DNA from: Paludibacteraceae bacterium
GTDB lineage: Bacteria; Bacteroidota; Bacteroidia; Bacteroidales; Paludibacteraceae
Reading direction: 5' to 3'
Length of the DNA: 64,000 bases
Assembly: GCA_017937025.1 (NCBI GenBank)
Contig: JAGBEJ010000011.1
Span: 1-64,000, forward strand
In this document: in pieces, positions 8,873 through 18,347 of the stretch
How positions within the stretch are numbered: the stretch's first letter is position 1
Layout: every line of letters begins with the position of its first letter
The notes under the pieces: model-generated
Database searches by the model: none
What the model was told of the DNA's origin: nothing
The model's input: only the letters and a program-made list of their open reading frames with translations
Position numbers and translations under genes: made by a program

Positions 8873-9718
8873 ATGGAGGAATTGTCTTATTTGAACCAGA
8901 TAAAATATTGGTTCGCGGAAGATATAGGTGACGGAGACCATACATCATTATCATGCATACCTAACGACGCAATGGGCAAACAGCAGCTCATCGTCAAGGA
9001 AGACGGAATATTGGCAGGCGTGGAAGTCGCAAAGCAGATATTCCATTATTTTGATCCAGAGATAAAAGTCGAGACATTTATAGAAGACGGCGCCGAAGTC
9101 CATGTCGGCGATGTCGCTTTTGTCGCGTCCGGCAAGGTCGTGTCGCTCCTGCAGGTAGAGCGTCTTATGCTCAATATCATGCAGAGGATGAGCGGCGTGG
9201 CTACAACTACGCATAAATATGTAGAATTGCTCAAGGGCACTAAGACAAGAGTTCTTGACACAAGAAAAACCACGCCAGGTCTTAGAATGCTGGAGAAAGA
9301 GGCTGTGCGCATCGGCGGCGGCACAAATCATCGCATAGGTCTTTTCGACATGATACTTATTAAGGACAATCATGTGGATTTCGCAGGAGGCATAACAGCT
9401 GCGATTACTCGCGCCAAGGAGTATTGCAAGGCTAAGGGCAAGGACTTGAAGATAGAAATAGAAGTCCGCAACTTCGATGAACTGCAAGAAGCTTTGGACT
9501 GCGGATTGATGCAGAGAATCATGCTTGACAACTTTTCTGTCGAGGACACCAGGAAGGCTGTGGAGATAATCGCAGGAAGATATGAGGTCGAGTCTTCTGG
9601 TGGAATTACTAAGGAAACATTAAGGAGTTATGCCGAGTGCGGTGTTGACTTTATATCCGTCGGAGCACTGACTCATTCCGTTAAGTCGCTGGATTTGAGC
9701 TTTAAAGCAGTTAAGTGA
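8873..9718 (+). CDS. nadC: Nicotinate-nucleotide pyrophosphorylase (carboxylating)
   Basis: NadC (quinolinate phosphoribosyltransferase) converts quinolinate and PRPP to nicotinate mononucleotide, CO2 and pyrophosphate, the third step of de novo NAD synthesis in the cytosol. The 281-residue protein has the full family length. It carries LDTRKTTPGLR (128-138), GGGTNHRIGLFDMILIKDNH (148-167) and the C-terminal ESSGGI phosphate-binding strand. It is probably cotranscribed with the preceding DUF4783 gene. No nadA or nadB is present in the window. Confidence 0.97.
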   Translation: MEELSYLNQIKYWFAEDIGDGDHTSLSCIPNDAMGKQQLIVKEDGILAGVEVAKQIFHYFDPEIKVETFIEDGAEVHVGDVAFVASGKVVSLLQVERLMLNIMQRMSGVATTTHKYVELLKGTKTRVLDTRKTTPGLRMLEKEAVRIGGGTNHRIGLFDMILIKDNHVDFAGGITAAITRAKEYCKAKGKDLKIEIEVRNFDELQEALDCGLMQRIMLDNFSVEDTRKAVEIIAGRYEVESSGGITKETLRSYAECGVDFISVGALTHSVKSLDLSFKAVK

Positions 9719-9772
9719 TGTTCTGTGCAAAAGGCCAGTTGTGTTAAAAATTATAGATTTTTAGAAATTCAG

Positions 9773-9802
9773 TTTGAGATAAAGAAAAAATATCTAATTT
9801 CG
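9773..9802 (+). promoter_or_regulatory. Putative promoter for the BspA-like protein gene
   Basis: TTTG at 9773-9776 and TAATTTCG at 9795-9802, 18 nt apart. The -7 box differs from consensus at one position (TTCG for TTTG). The start codon is 46 nt downstream. Confidence 0.4.
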
Positions 9803-9847
9803 CGTCCAATATAAAAGGGTAATTAGATATTTTTCACATTACGACCA

Positions 9848-11923
9848 ATGAAACGATTTTTTGTACTTCTTGTTATGACGATATGTGCTTGTGTATGTGC
9901 ATATTCTGTCCAGATAGAAGGCCTTTATTACACGCTCAATGCTGTTGACCAGACGGCATCGGTTGTTGCTTCGCCTAAAAAAGATTATGTGGGTGAAATT
10001 GTAATTCCTGAAAGTGTTATATATAAAGAGAAGGAATATTCTGTCACATCTATTGGCAAGAATGCGTTCAGATCTAACGCAGGAGTGACAAAGGTTGTGA
10101 TTCCTGCCTCTGTCGATTCTATTGCTTCTAGTGCTTTCTATTCAGCAACAGGGCTTGAGGAGGTTGTTATGCAGAACTCGGTGAGAGTTATTTGCGACAA
10201 TGCATTCGGTTATTGCTCGAAGCTGCAAAAAATAAATATGTCAAGCGCTTTGCAGAGTGTTGGAAATTCAGCGTTTCTTGGTTGCTCTGCGCTTACTAAC
10301 GTAGAGTTCTCGAACTCAGTGAAGGAACTTGGAACTTCGGTTTTCTACGGTTGTTCTGCATTGAAGTCTGTAGTGTTGCCAAGCAGCATTACTAGCATTC
10401 CTAAAAACACATTCTACAAGTGTTTGGCATTGGAAATGGCTGAGATTCCTGCTTCGGTAGAGGTTATTGGAGAAGGTGCATTCTCAGCATGCAAGGTGTT
10501 GAACGGACTTAATCTTCCTTCTTCGCTTAGAAAGATTGGAGCGAGAGCCTTCTCTGGCTGCAAGGCCATTACCCATGTGGAGTTTCCTGATAATGTTGAT
10601 ACAATACAAGCAAATGCATTCCAGGCATGTTCTTCTTTGACAAGTGTTGATTTCAACAATGTAGTATGCATAAGTGACTACGCTTTTTCTCCTTGTCCAA
10701 TTAAGAATCTTGATTTCAATTCTGGACTGGATAGTATCGGAAAGGGCGCATTTCAGGGGAATCTCGCAGTCGAGGCTCTAGTGTTGCCAGAGTCGTTAAA
10801 AGCAACAGGTGCTCTTGCTTTTGCGGACTGTAAGAATCTTAAGACAGCGGATTTGAAGAATCTGACATATCTGAACAATAAGATTTTGACAGCTTGCTTT
10901 AATCTGGAGGATATAACTCTGTCTTCAAATGTTGAGTATGTGGCTAATGATGCTTTTGACAGAGATTCGTTATTGCGTTATGTTTATGTTCATCATGAAG
11001 GACAGGCTCCTTCTGCATTCGCAGATTGCTATTTCGCAGACGAGAATTTGACACATAATGTGACAATATATGTGCAGGATGATTTGGTTGACCAGTTCAA
11101 GACAGAGTTGACAAACTTCAATGGTTCAATAAGAGGTTTTGAAGAGTCAACCCCAGTGTTCGTGAAATATGTGAAGAGCATCAATGCGAAGAAACTTGTG
11201 CCTGTGTCAGTGAAGATTATCTCTAATATTGCATGTGAATGGTCGATAGATGGCGTTTTGCCAGATGGTTTGACAGGTACGGTTAGCGAGGATGGTTTTG
11301 TGTATACAATAAGCGGAACTCCAACAGCGGTATTCGATGAGACAGAGTATCGTGTGACGGCTAAGTCGCATGGATTCTCTGTATCGGATAATTTTACAAT
11401 TAGAGTGGATGCGGTAAGTCCATATATAGAAATTCCTGATAATGTAAACCAGTCGTTGACAACAGACGATCTTGAAATAGAGGATATCGTTTTCACAACA
11501 AATGACCCAGATGCAGTGTTTGAGGTGGATGATCTTCCAGAAGGCTTGTCTGCAGTGCAGGACGGCGCGACATTCACAATAAGCGGTTCTGTGTCTTCCG
11601 ATGAGGAGGTCTATGAGTTCGTGGTGAGGGCTATTGCTGACGGCATGGAGTCTGAGGCATATTGCGTGATAGAAGTGACTCAGGAAGAAGAGGAGGACCC
11701 TTCAGATGATTTGAATATCGCTTGGACACAGGACAAGAGCTCTGTATCTGTATCTAATGTAGAGGTTGAGCGCATGGTGCTTTATACAGCATCAGGTGTT
11801 CAGGTTAGAACTAGTAGTACTAATAAAATATCAACAGCTTCTATAAAGAAAGGCGATGTGTTCATGGTCTCAGTCCAGATTGCAGGTTTAGATCGTTGGG
11901 TGACAAAGAAGTTCATCAAGTAA
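9848..11923 (+). CDS. Secreted BspA-like leucine-rich-repeat protein with T9SS-type tail
   Basis: A 691-residue surface protein. A signal peptide (1-19) is followed by about 15 LRR_5/BspA-type repeats (about 50-400) built on patterns such as IGKNAFRSNAGVTKVVIPASV and IPKNTFYKCLALEMAEIPAS. Two Ig/cadherin-like modules follow at about 430-610, each with the ...YTISGTP or FTISGS strand. An acidic linker (EEEEDPSDD) leads to a C-terminal roughly 65-residue domain ending GLDRWVTKKFIK, which looks like a degenerate type A T9SS sorting domain. BspA-like proteins bind host or community surfaces, and the ligand here is unknown. It is a single-gene unit with its own promoter and terminator. Confidence 0.85.
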   Translation: MKRFFVLLVMTICACVCAYSVQIEGLYYTLNAVDQTASVVASPKKDYVGEIVIPESVIYKEKEYSVTSIGKNAFRSNAGVTKVVIPASVDSIASSAFYSATGLEEVVMQNSVRVICDNAFGYCSKLQKINMSSALQSVGNSAFLGCSALTNVEFSNSVKELGTSVFYGCSALKSVVLPSSITSIPKNTFYKCLALEMAEIPASVEVIGEGAFSACKVLNGLNLPSSLRKIGARAFSGCKAITHVEFPDNVDTIQANAFQACSSLTSVDFNNVVCISDYAFSPCPIKNLDFNSGLDSIGKGAFQGNLAVEALVLPESLKATGALAFADCKNLKTADLKNLTYLNNKILTACFNLEDITLSSNVEYVANDAFDRDSLLRYVYVHHEGQAPSAFADCYFADENLTHNVTIYVQDDLVDQFKTELTNFNGSIRGFEESTPVFVKYVKSINAKKLVPVSVKIISNIACEWSIDGVLPDGLTGTVSEDGFVYTISGTPTAVFDETEYRVTAKSHGFSVSDNFTIRVDAVSPYIEIPDNVNQSLTTDDLEIEDIVFTTNDPDAVFEVDDLPEGLSAVQDGATFTISGSVSSDEEVYEFVVRAIADGMESEAYCVIEVTQEEEEDPSDDLNIAWTQDKSSVSVSNVEVERMVLYTASGVQVRTSSTNKISTASIKKGDVFMVSVQIAGLDRWVTKKFIK

Positions 11924-11947
11924 GAACATAACAACAGATATAGAAGG

Positions 11948-11975
11948 AGTCCAGGCATTTTGCTTGGACTTTTTC
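11948..11975 (+). terminator. Terminator after the BspA-like gene
   Basis: AGTCCA at 11948-11953 pairs with TGGACT at 11965-11970, with an inner GC/GC pair, followed by a run of T. Confidence 0.75.
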
Positions 11976-12028
11976 GCTTTTATGGGATATGGTGGGCGTA
12001 ATGCGGACTACATATCAATGAAATTGAG

Positions 12029-12036
12029 TATATTTG
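12029..12036 (+). promoter_or_regulatory. -7 box for the lysS operon
   Basis: TATATTTG matches TAnnTTTG exactly and lies 33 nt before the lysS ATG. No good TTG is found at the -33 distance. Confidence 0.5.
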
Positions 12037-12069
12037 CACTTTACGATACAAAAAACAATCAAAAACTTT

Positions 12070-13782
12070 ATGAGTACAGAACTTAGCGAGCAGGAGTTGC
12101 AGCGCAGACAGAGTCTGGAGTCGCTGCGTGCGATGGGAATAAATCCGTATCCAGCAGAAGAGTATAAGGTAACAGCATATTCACAAAACATAAAAGACGA
12201 GTTCAAGGACGGCGAGAACCCAGAAATATCGATTGCCGGACGTATAATGAGCCGTCGAATAATGGGTAAGGCTTCGTTTGTGGAGCTTCAGGACTCAAAG
12301 GGCAGAATACAGGTGTATGTAAGCCGTGATGACATAAACACAGAGGCTTGCCCGGACATGTACAATGTAGTGTTTAAGAAACTGCTTGATATTGGTGATT
12401 TTGTCGGCATAAAGGGATTTGTGTTCAGAACACAGACTGGCGAGATTTCTGTTCATGCAAAGGAACTGAAAGTCCTCAGCAAGTCATTGCGTCCACTGCC
12501 AATCGTGAAGTACAAGGATGGCGTGGCATACGACAAGTTTGACGACCCAGAACTTCGTTATCGTCAGAGATATGTTGACTTGGTTGTGAATGACGGTGTT
12601 AGAGACACTTTCCTTCAGCGTGCGACTGTCGTGCGTACACTGCGTAAGGTGCTTGATGAGGCAGGTTACACCGAAGTGGAAACTCCAACGCTGCAGATGA
12701 TTGCAGGTGGAGCGTCGGCACGTCCGTTTATCACACATTTCAATGCTCTTGATCAGGATATGTACATGCGTATCGCTACAGAACTTTATCTGAAGCGACT
12801 CATTGTTGGCGGTTTCGAAGGCGTTTACGAGATAGGCAAGAATTTCCGTAACGAAGGAATGGACCGTAACCATAATCCAGAGTTCACTTGCATGGAGCTT
12901 TATGTGCAGTACAAGGACTACAACTGGATGATGTCATTCACAGAGAAACTGCTGGAAACAATATGTATAGCGGTGAACGGCAAGCCAGAGCGCGAGATTG
13001 ACGGCAATGTCGTGTCGTTCAAGGCTCCTTACCGTCGCTTGCCTATCCTTGAGGCCATTCAGGAGAAGACAGGATTTGACTGCAACGGCAAGACAGAGGA
13101 GGAGATACGCGACTTCTGCAAATCCAAAGGCATGGACGTGGACGAGACAATGGGCAAAGGTAAGCTCATCGACGAACTCTTCGGCGAGTTCTGCGAGGGT
13201 ACATTCATCCAGCCTACATTCATAACAGACTATCCAGTAGAGATGTCGCCACTGACAAAGATGCACCGTTCTAAGCCAGGACTGACAGAGCGTTTCGAGC
13301 TGATGGTTAACGGCAAGGAGCTGGCTAACGCATACTCGGAGCTTAACGACCCAATCGACCAGGAGGAGCGCTTTATAGAGCAGATGAAGCTCGCTGACAA
13401 GGGCGACGACGAGGCTATGATTATCGACCAGGACTTCCTGCGTGCTTTACAGTATGGAATGCCTCCAACATCAGGTATCGGAATCGGCATCGACCGTCTG
13501 ACAATGCTCATGACCGGCAAGACATTCATTCAGGAGGTGATTCTGTTCCCTCAGATGAAGCCAGAGAAGAAGCCAGTAAAGGACTCTGCAGACAAATACA
13601 CAGAAATAGGAATCGCAGAAGAGTGGGTAGAACCACTGCAGAAAATGGGTTTCGACCAGGTGGCAAAGCTTAAGGGATTGAATCCTAACAAGTTGTTTCA
13701 GGATATGTGCGGATACAACAAGAAGAACAAGCTCGGTCTTCAGAATCCAGCGAAGGAAGACATTGAGAATTGGGTGAAGTAA
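12070..13782 (+). CDS. lysS: Lysyl-tRNA synthetase, class II
   Basis: LysS charges tRNA-Lys with lysine in the cytosol. It has an N-terminal OB-fold anticodon-binding domain (about 50-145, [20 protein letters not shown]), class II motif 2 ([20 protein letters not shown]) and motif 3 ([15 protein letters not shown]). The last 70 residues or so form the C-terminal extension common in Bacteroidota LysS ([18 protein letters not shown]). I chose the ATG at 12070, giving [13 protein letters not shown], because the 12 codons upstream are not conserved in character and lie next to the promoter. It is first in an operon with gpsA and pgi. Confidence 0.97.
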   Translation: MSTELSEQELQRRQSLESLRAMGINPYPAEEYKVTAYSQNIKDEFKDGENPEISIAGRIMSRRIMGKASFVELQDSKGRIQVYVSRDDINTEACPDMYNVVFKKLLDIGDFVGIKGFVFRTQTGEISVHAKELKVLSKSLRPLPIVKYKDGVAYDKFDDPELRYRQRYVDLVVNDGVRDTFLQRATVVRTLRKVLDEAGYTEVETPTLQMIAGGASARPFITHFNALDQDMYMRIATELYLKRLIVGGFEGVYEIGKNFRNEGMDRNHNPEFTCMELYVQYKDYNWMMSFTEKLLETICIAVNGKPEREIDGNVVSFKAPYRRLPILEAIQEKTGFDCNGKTEEEIRDFCKSKGMDVDETMGKGKLIDELFGEFCEGTFIQPTFITDYPVEMSPLTKMHRSKPGLTERFELMVNGKELANAYSELNDPIDQEERFIEQMKLADKGDDEAMIIDQDFLRALQYGMPPTSGIGIGIDRLTMLMTGKTFIQEVILFPQMKPEKKPVKDSADKYTEIGIAEEWVEPLQKMGFDQVAKLKGLNPNKLFQDMCGYNKKNKLGLQNPAKEDIENWVK

Positions 13783-13807
13783 CGGAGTGTAAACTAAAAA
13801 CAAGAAT

Positions 13808-14803
13808 ATGGAATTTCCAGGAACAGTAGCTGTGATGGGCGGAGGAAGCTGGGCGACAGCCATTGCCAAGATGGTGTTGTCAACTCAGCCTGAGATTATG
13901 TGGTATATGCGTCGTCAGGAGCAGATTGACGACTTCAAGCAGCAGAGCCGCAACCCTTCATACCTTACAGGCGTGAAATTCGATACGTCTCGAATTCATT
14001 TCACATCAAAGATAAACGAGGTGGCAACAAAGGCAGACACGCTGATATTTGCCATGCCGTCGCCATTCCTCAAAAACCACCTTAAGAAACTCAGAAAGCC
14101 GATAAAGGACAAGTTTGTCATATCAGCCATAAAAGGTATCGTTCCGGACGAGAATATGATTATGACCGATTTCTTCCACCAGTGCTATGGCGTGCCGGAG
14201 GAGAATCTGGCGGTACTCGCAGGTCCAAGCCACGCCGAGGAGGTGGCTATGGAGCGTCTGAGCTATCTGACATTCGGATGCAAGGATAGAGAGAAAGGCA
14301 AGGAAGTGTGCAAGCTATTCAACTCGCACTATATAATCTGCAACACGACCGACGATGTGCAGGGCATAGAGATAGGCTCGGTGATGAAGAACATAATGGC
14401 GATAGCCGCAGGAATATGCCACGGATTGAAGTACGGCGACAACTTCCAGGCAGTGCTTATATCTAACGCCATAGCTGAGATAAAGCGTTTCTGCAACGCC
14501 GTTTACCCTCAGCAGAGAAACATCGATGACTCCGCTTATCTTGGCGACCTGCTCGTGACGTCATACTCGAAATTCTCGAGAAACCGACTTTTCGGAACCA
14601 TGATAGGCAAGGGATATTCGGTTAAGGCCGCTCAGATAGAGATGGAGATGATAGCCGAGGGATATTACGCAGCCAAGTGTATCAGGGAGATGAACGACAA
14701 TTACCACGTCGTGATGCCTATAACCGACGCTGTGTACAACATCCTCTACAACCACATATCTCCAGCCATCGAGATAAGAGAATTGGCTATTAAGCTACGA
14801 TAA
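13808..14803 (+). CDS. gpsA: Glycerol-3-phosphate dehydrogenase [NAD(P)+]
   Basis: GpsA reduces dihydroxyacetone phosphate to sn-glycerol 3-phosphate for phospholipid synthesis. The 331-residue protein starts with the Rossmann motif [12 protein letters not shown] (GxGxxA type), then has the FAMPSPFL strand, the ISAIKGI substrate loop, the [10 protein letters not shown] signature, and the C-terminal domain with [14 protein letters not shown] (catalytic Lys) and SRNRLFG. It begins 25 bp after lysS and ends 25 bp before pgi, and is read from the lysS promoter. Confidence 0.96.
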   Translation: MEFPGTVAVMGGGSWATAIAKMVLSTQPEIMWYMRRQEQIDDFKQQSRNPSYLTGVKFDTSRIHFTSKINEVATKADTLIFAMPSPFLKNHLKKLRKPIKDKFVISAIKGIVPDENMIMTDFFHQCYGVPEENLAVLAGPSHAEEVAMERLSYLTFGCKDREKGKEVCKLFNSHYIICNTTDDVQGIEIGSVMKNIMAIAAGICHGLKYGDNFQAVLISNAIAEIKRFCNAVYPQQRNIDDSAYLGDLLVTSYSKFSRNRLFGTMIGKGYSVKAAQIEMEMIAEGYYAAKCIREMNDNYHVVMPITDAVYNILYNHISPAIEIRELAIKLR

Positions 14804-14828
14804 ATGTCAAACCTTAAAATATAACACT

Positions 14829-16178
14829 ATGAAGAATATTACACTTTCAGTAGAAAAGGTTTTGGGTTTCATACCTCAGGAGAAAATTAACTCATGCGCC
14901 GACGCTGTGGCTAAGGCTCAGGCTGCGCTTGAGGATGGAACAGGAAAGGGAAACGACTTCCTCGGATGGCTGCATCTGCCATCTTCTATCACTGACGCTG
15001 ACCTCAAGGACTTGGAAGACACAGCCAAAGGTCTGAGAGAAAGCTGCGAGGCTGTCGTAGTGGCAGGAATCGGAGGAAGCTATCTTGGCGCAAAGGCTGT
15101 GATAGAGGCTCTGCAGAGTTCATTCCAATGGCTCAAGGAGAAGAAAGGTCCGGTTATTCTGTTCGCAGGAAACAACATTTCGGAGGATTACTTGGCTGAG
15201 CTGCTCGACCTGCTCAAAGGCAAGAAGTTCGGCATTATAAACATATCAAAGTCGGGAACAACAACAGAGACCGCTCTGACATTCCGTCTTCTTAAGACTC
15301 TGCTCGAGCAGCAGGTGGGCAAGGACGAGGCAAGAAAGAGAATCGTGGCTATAACCGACTCAAGCAAGGGCGCTCTGCGCAAGCTCTCTACACAGGAAGG
15401 CTACAAGACATTCGTCATCCCGGACAACGTGGGCGGACGTTTCTCTGTGCTCACTCCAGTAGGATTGCTGCCAATCGCAGTCGCAGGATTTGACATCCGC
15501 GCTTTGGTGGCTGGCGCTGTGGAGATGGAGAACAAGTGCGCAAACAGCGTGAAGTTCGAGGAGAACCCAGCGGCTGTTTATGCGGCTACACGAAACCTCC
15601 TTTACAAGGACGGCAAGAAGATAGAGATACTCGTGAATTACCATCCTAAGCTCCACTTCCTCGCAGAGTGGTGGAAGCAGCTCTACGGCGAGAGCGAGGG
15701 CAAGGACAAGAAGGGTTTGTTCCCTGCATCTGTTGATTTCACAACCGACCTGCACTCTATGGGACAGTGGATTCAGGACGGCGAGAGAATAATCTACGAG
15801 ACTGTGATTTCTGTGGAGACTCCAGCGCAAAAACTTGAGTTCCCAAGCGACGCCGAGAACCTCGACGGACTGAACTTCCTCGCAGGAAAGAGAATCGACG
15901 AAGTGAACAAGATGGCTGAGCTCGGAACACAGATAGCTCACGTGGACGGCGGTGTGCCAAACATCCACATCTCTGTGCCAGAACTGACTGAGGCTTACAT
16001 CGGTCAGCTGATTTACTTCTTCGAGAAGGCTTGCGGCATAAGCGGTTATCTGCTTGGCGTCAACCCATTCGACCAGCCGGGCGTTGAGGCTTACAAGAAG
16101 AACATGTTCGCGCTGCTTGAGAAGCCAGGCTATGAGGCTGAGACAGCAGCCATGAAGGCAAGACTCGGAAAGAAATAA
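14829..16178 (+). CDS. pgi: Glucose-6-phosphate isomerase
   Basis: Pgi interconverts glucose 6-phosphate and fructose 6-phosphate in glycolysis and gluconeogenesis. The 449-residue length is that of the shorter bacterial Pgi type. Visible motifs are [11 protein letters not shown] (sugar-phosphate binding), [12 protein letters not shown] (phosphate loop), [11 protein letters not shown], and the late [12 protein letters not shown] segment with the catalytic region. It is the last gene of lysS-gpsA-pgi and is followed by a terminator. Confidence 0.97.
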   Translation: MKNITLSVEKVLGFIPQEKINSCADAVAKAQAALEDGTGKGNDFLGWLHLPSSITDADLKDLEDTAKGLRESCEAVVVAGIGGSYLGAKAVIEALQSSFQWLKEKKGPVILFAGNNISEDYLAELLDLLKGKKFGIINISKSGTTTETALTFRLLKTLLEQQVGKDEARKRIVAITDSSKGALRKLSTQEGYKTFVIPDNVGGRFSVLTPVGLLPIAVAGFDIRALVAGAVEMENKCANSVKFEENPAAVYAATRNLLYKDGKKIEILVNYHPKLHFLAEWWKQLYGESEGKDKKGLFPASVDFTTDLHSMGQWIQDGERIIYETVISVETPAQKLEFPSDAENLDGLNFLAGKRIDEVNKMAELGTQIAHVDGGVPNIHISVPELTEAYIGQLIYFFEKACGISGYLLGVNPFDQPGVEAYKKNMFALLEKPGYEAETAAMKARLGKK

Positions 16179-16201
16179 TATTCAGAATTAAGATAAAAGC
16201 G

Positions 16202-16237
16202 AGCGCTGCGGAGAAATCTGCGGCGCTTGTTTTTTTA
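16202..16237 (+). terminator. Terminator of the lysS-gpsA-pgi operon
   Basis: AGCGCTGCGGA at 16202-16212 pairs with TCTGCGGCGCT at 16217-16227 (two wobble pairs, GAAA-type loop), followed by T-rich sequence. Confidence 0.85.
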
Positions 16238-16271
16238 TATGGGCTATGTGGTGCATTATTTCATCATTTGT

Positions 16272-16279
16272 TATATTTG
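16272..16279 (+). promoter_or_regulatory. -7 box of the FISUMP array transcript
   Basis: TATATTTG is a perfect TAnnTTTG box just after the pgi terminator. It shares an 11-base string (TATATTTGCAC) with the lysS -7 region. No clear TTG lies at -33. Transcription from here would give a leader of about 340 nt before the first FISUMP ATG. Confidence 0.5.
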
Positions 16280-16390
16280 CACATATATGGAATAAGAAAC
16301 AAACAACGAATCATATAAAGAAACAGAAAACAGTAAGATAGAAAAGACATATTGATAAAGCGTTTTAAGCTAAAATCTTGAGTTTGACTG

Positions 16391-16600
16391 AAATCTCGAC
16401 AATTTTAGTAACCACACCAAGAACAAAGCCAAAGACGCTCACGCTTCTCAGCGTGGGCTTTTGTTCGTATATATTTGGTGTGGTAAGGTAGTCGAGAACC
16501 TCAGTTACTCAAATAGAAGCGAGAAAGTTCCACGCTTTTCTTTTGTCTATAAACCAGCCAGCACAGGAACTTGCGGAGGCATCTGAAAATCCGTGAAAAG
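16391..16600 (+). ncRNA. Candidate structured leader RNA of the FISUMP array
   Basis: Three nested helices can be read directly: TCTCGAC (16394-16400) with GTCGAGA (16491-16497), CCACACCAA (16412-16420) with TTGGTGTGG (16475-16483), and GCTCACGCT (16437-16445) with AGCGTGGGC (16450-16458, one wobble). Downstream, AAGTTCC (16525-16531) can pair with GGAACTT (16566-16572) while CTTTTC (16535-16540) can pair with GAAAAG (16595-16600). These two would interleave as an H-type pseudoknot. The first FISUMP ATG follows 29 nt later. The fold and any control role are inferred; I cannot match it to a named RNA family. Confidence 0.55.
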
Positions 16601-16628
16601 AGTAGGGAAAAGAAAACTTTTAAGCGAT

Positions 16629-17477
16629 ATGAAAAAATTAGTCTATTTACTTATGTCACTTTCGTTTGTGGCATTTGTGTCATGCAATGACGACAAAGAA
16701 AATGAGCAGTCGGGATCTGGAAATGTCCCAGAAAACAGTTCTTCGGTTCTTTCTTCTTCTGGCAAGGAAAGAGGACATTCTTATGTTGACCTCGGATTGC
16801 CGTCAGGAACTCTTTGGGCAACTTGCAATGTTGGAGCAGCCACACCGCAAGATTATGGTAACCATTATGCTTGGGGCGAGGTAACCACAAAGGAAACCTA
16901 CGATTGGAGCACCTACAAGTATGGTAGCACAAGCAAACAACTGACCAAGTACTGCGATAATAGTGAGTATGGTAAAGATGGTTTCACTGATAACAAAATA
17001 ACTCTTGAACTTTCTGACGATGCGGCTTATGTGAACTGGGGCGGTAAGTGGCGCATGCCAACTCAAGCTCAGTTGTTAGAACTATGTGATGAATGCTACT
17101 GTGTATGGACTGAAAATTACAACAACTCAAACGTGAAGGGGTGCATTGTCTATAAAGCAAAAAAATCGAGCGACAAGGGAGAATCTGTAAACAAGAGTGA
17201 GACACCATCTCCATCTTACTCTTTGGCAGACACCCATATTTTTTTGCCTATTGCGGGCGTGTATGGTTTTCCACAGAGTTTAGAAGTTTACACTAACGTA
17301 AATGGCGGCGTATGGTCTTCTACGTTATCACTATCTAACGACATACAAGGTCCTTTCAGTGCGAAGTCTATGGGCTTTAATCACGTTGTTATGCCGCCGG
17401 TGGTGACAGGTCCGTACTTCGGCACCGACCGCTACTTCGGTCTATCGGTGCGTGCGGTGATTCCGGGAAATAAGTAA
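16629..17477 (+). CDS. FISUMP-domain surface lipoprotein, array copy 1
   Basis: A 282-residue lipoprotein. The signal peptide ends in the lipobox FVSC with Cys19, followed by NDDKEN, an acidic start like the Bacteroidota lipoprotein export signal, so surface exposure is likely. A Ser/Asn linker leads to one FISUMP (Fibrobacter succinogenes major paralogous) domain, residues 49-280: GHSYVDLGLPSGTLWATCNVGA, YAWGE, KDGFTDN, DDAAYVNWGGKWRMPT, then SVRAVIPG at the end. The family has a C-type-lectin/FGE-like look and no established function. The ATG at 16629 is chosen because it aligns with the starts of the paralogs; the 12 codons upstream lie in the leader. The segment 17259-17444 before SVRAVI differs strongly from the other copies, and its last 65 bp are more GC-rich than the gene body. 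Confidence 0.85.
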   Translation: MKKLVYLLMSLSFVAFVSCNDDKENEQSGSGNVPENSSSVLSSSGKERGHSYVDLGLPSGTLWATCNVGAATPQDYGNHYAWGEVTTKETYDWSTYKYGSTSKQLTKYCDNSEYGKDGFTDNKITLELSDDAAYVNWGGKWRMPTQAQLLELCDECYCVWTENYNNSNVKGCIVYKAKKSSDKGESVNKSETPSPSYSLADTHIFLPIAGVYGFPQSLEVYTNVNGGVWSSTLSLSNDIQGPFSAKSMGFNHVVMPPVVTGPYFGTDRYFGLSVRAVIPGNK

Positions 17478-17496
17478 AATTTAAAAACTGAATACT

Positions 17497-18315
17497 ATGA
17501 AAAAGATTATCTATTTACTTATGTCACTATCGTTTGTGGCATTTGTGTCGTGCAGTGACGACAAAGAAAATGAGCAGTCTGGATCTGGAAATGTCCCAGA
17601 AAACAGTTCTTCAGTTCTTTCTTCTTCTGGCAAGGAAAGAGGACATTCTTATGTTGACCTCGGCTTGCCATCAGGTACTCTTTGGGCGACTTGTAACGTT
17701 GGCGCAGCCACTCCGCAGGATTATGGCAACTACTACGCTTGGGGCGAGACCACAACAAAGGAAATAAACGATTGGGAATCTTACAAGTACGGCGCAGGTA
17801 CAAATTGGACAGAACCTCAAATCACAAAGTATTGTAGCTATAGCAAAGCAGGCAAGGATGGTTTCACGGATAATAAAACCATTCTCGACCCATCGGATGA
17901 TGCTGCATACATTAATTGGGGGGGCAAGTGGCGAGTGCCAAACAAAGCTCAGCAAGATGAACTTCGCAATGAATGTTACTGGGTTTGGACATCAGATTAC
18001 AATGGCTCAAAAGTGAGTGGTTACATAGTTTATCAGGCAAGAAATTCAAATCACAAGGGGATGAAAACATATGAGGATGGGACCCCATTCCCATCTTACA
18101 CTCTCGCTGATGCTCACATATTCTTGCCTGCTGCTGGTGGTACAGACCATGATGGTGTTGTTTGTTGGGTTGGTACTTCTGGTAACTATTGGGCAAATGA
18201 GACGGATGGTAGTTCTTGGGCTTTGGACATAACATTCACTGATGATGGCGTGACAACTATTGGTGGCATCCGTGGTGCAGCTCAGTCTGTGCGTGCTGTG
18301 ATTCCAGGTAAATGA
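17497..18315 (+). CDS. FISUMP-domain surface lipoprotein, array copy 2
   Basis: A 272-residue lipoprotein with lipobox FVSC at Cys19, then SDDKEN. Its first 70 residues are nearly identical to copy 1, and over 107 bp (17557-17663) only two bases differ from copy 1 (16689-16795), so the two 5' ends are a recent duplication or gene conversion. The FISUMP domain (49-270) keeps the scaffold motifs YVDLGLPSGTLWATCNVG, YAWGE, GGKWRVPNKAQQDELRNECYWVW and HIFLPAAG. The 49-residue segment between HIFLPAAG and SVRAVIPGK (18139-18285) has little similarity to copy 1. It lies 19 bp after copy 1 and is presumably on the same transcript. Confidence 0.85.
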   Translation: MKKIIYLLMSLSFVAFVSCSDDKENEQSGSGNVPENSSSVLSSSGKERGHSYVDLGLPSGTLWATCNVGAATPQDYGNYYAWGETTTKEINDWESYKYGAGTNWTEPQITKYCSYSKAGKDGFTDNKTILDPSDDAAYINWGGKWRVPNKAQQDELRNECYWVWTSDYNGSKVSGYIVYQARNSNHKGMKTYEDGTPFPSYTLADAHIFLPAAGGTDHDGVVCWVGTSGNYWANETDGSSWALDITFTDDGVTTIGGIRGAAQSVRAVIPGK

Positions 18316-18347
18316 AACCGTAACTATTAACTTCAAAAATAGATTCT

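Noticed and set aside
16470-16477. A second TATATTTG promoter box inside the FISUMP leader
   Set aside because: It forms part of the TTGGTGTGG helix strand and has no well-spaced -33 element; chance or structural sequence is more likely.
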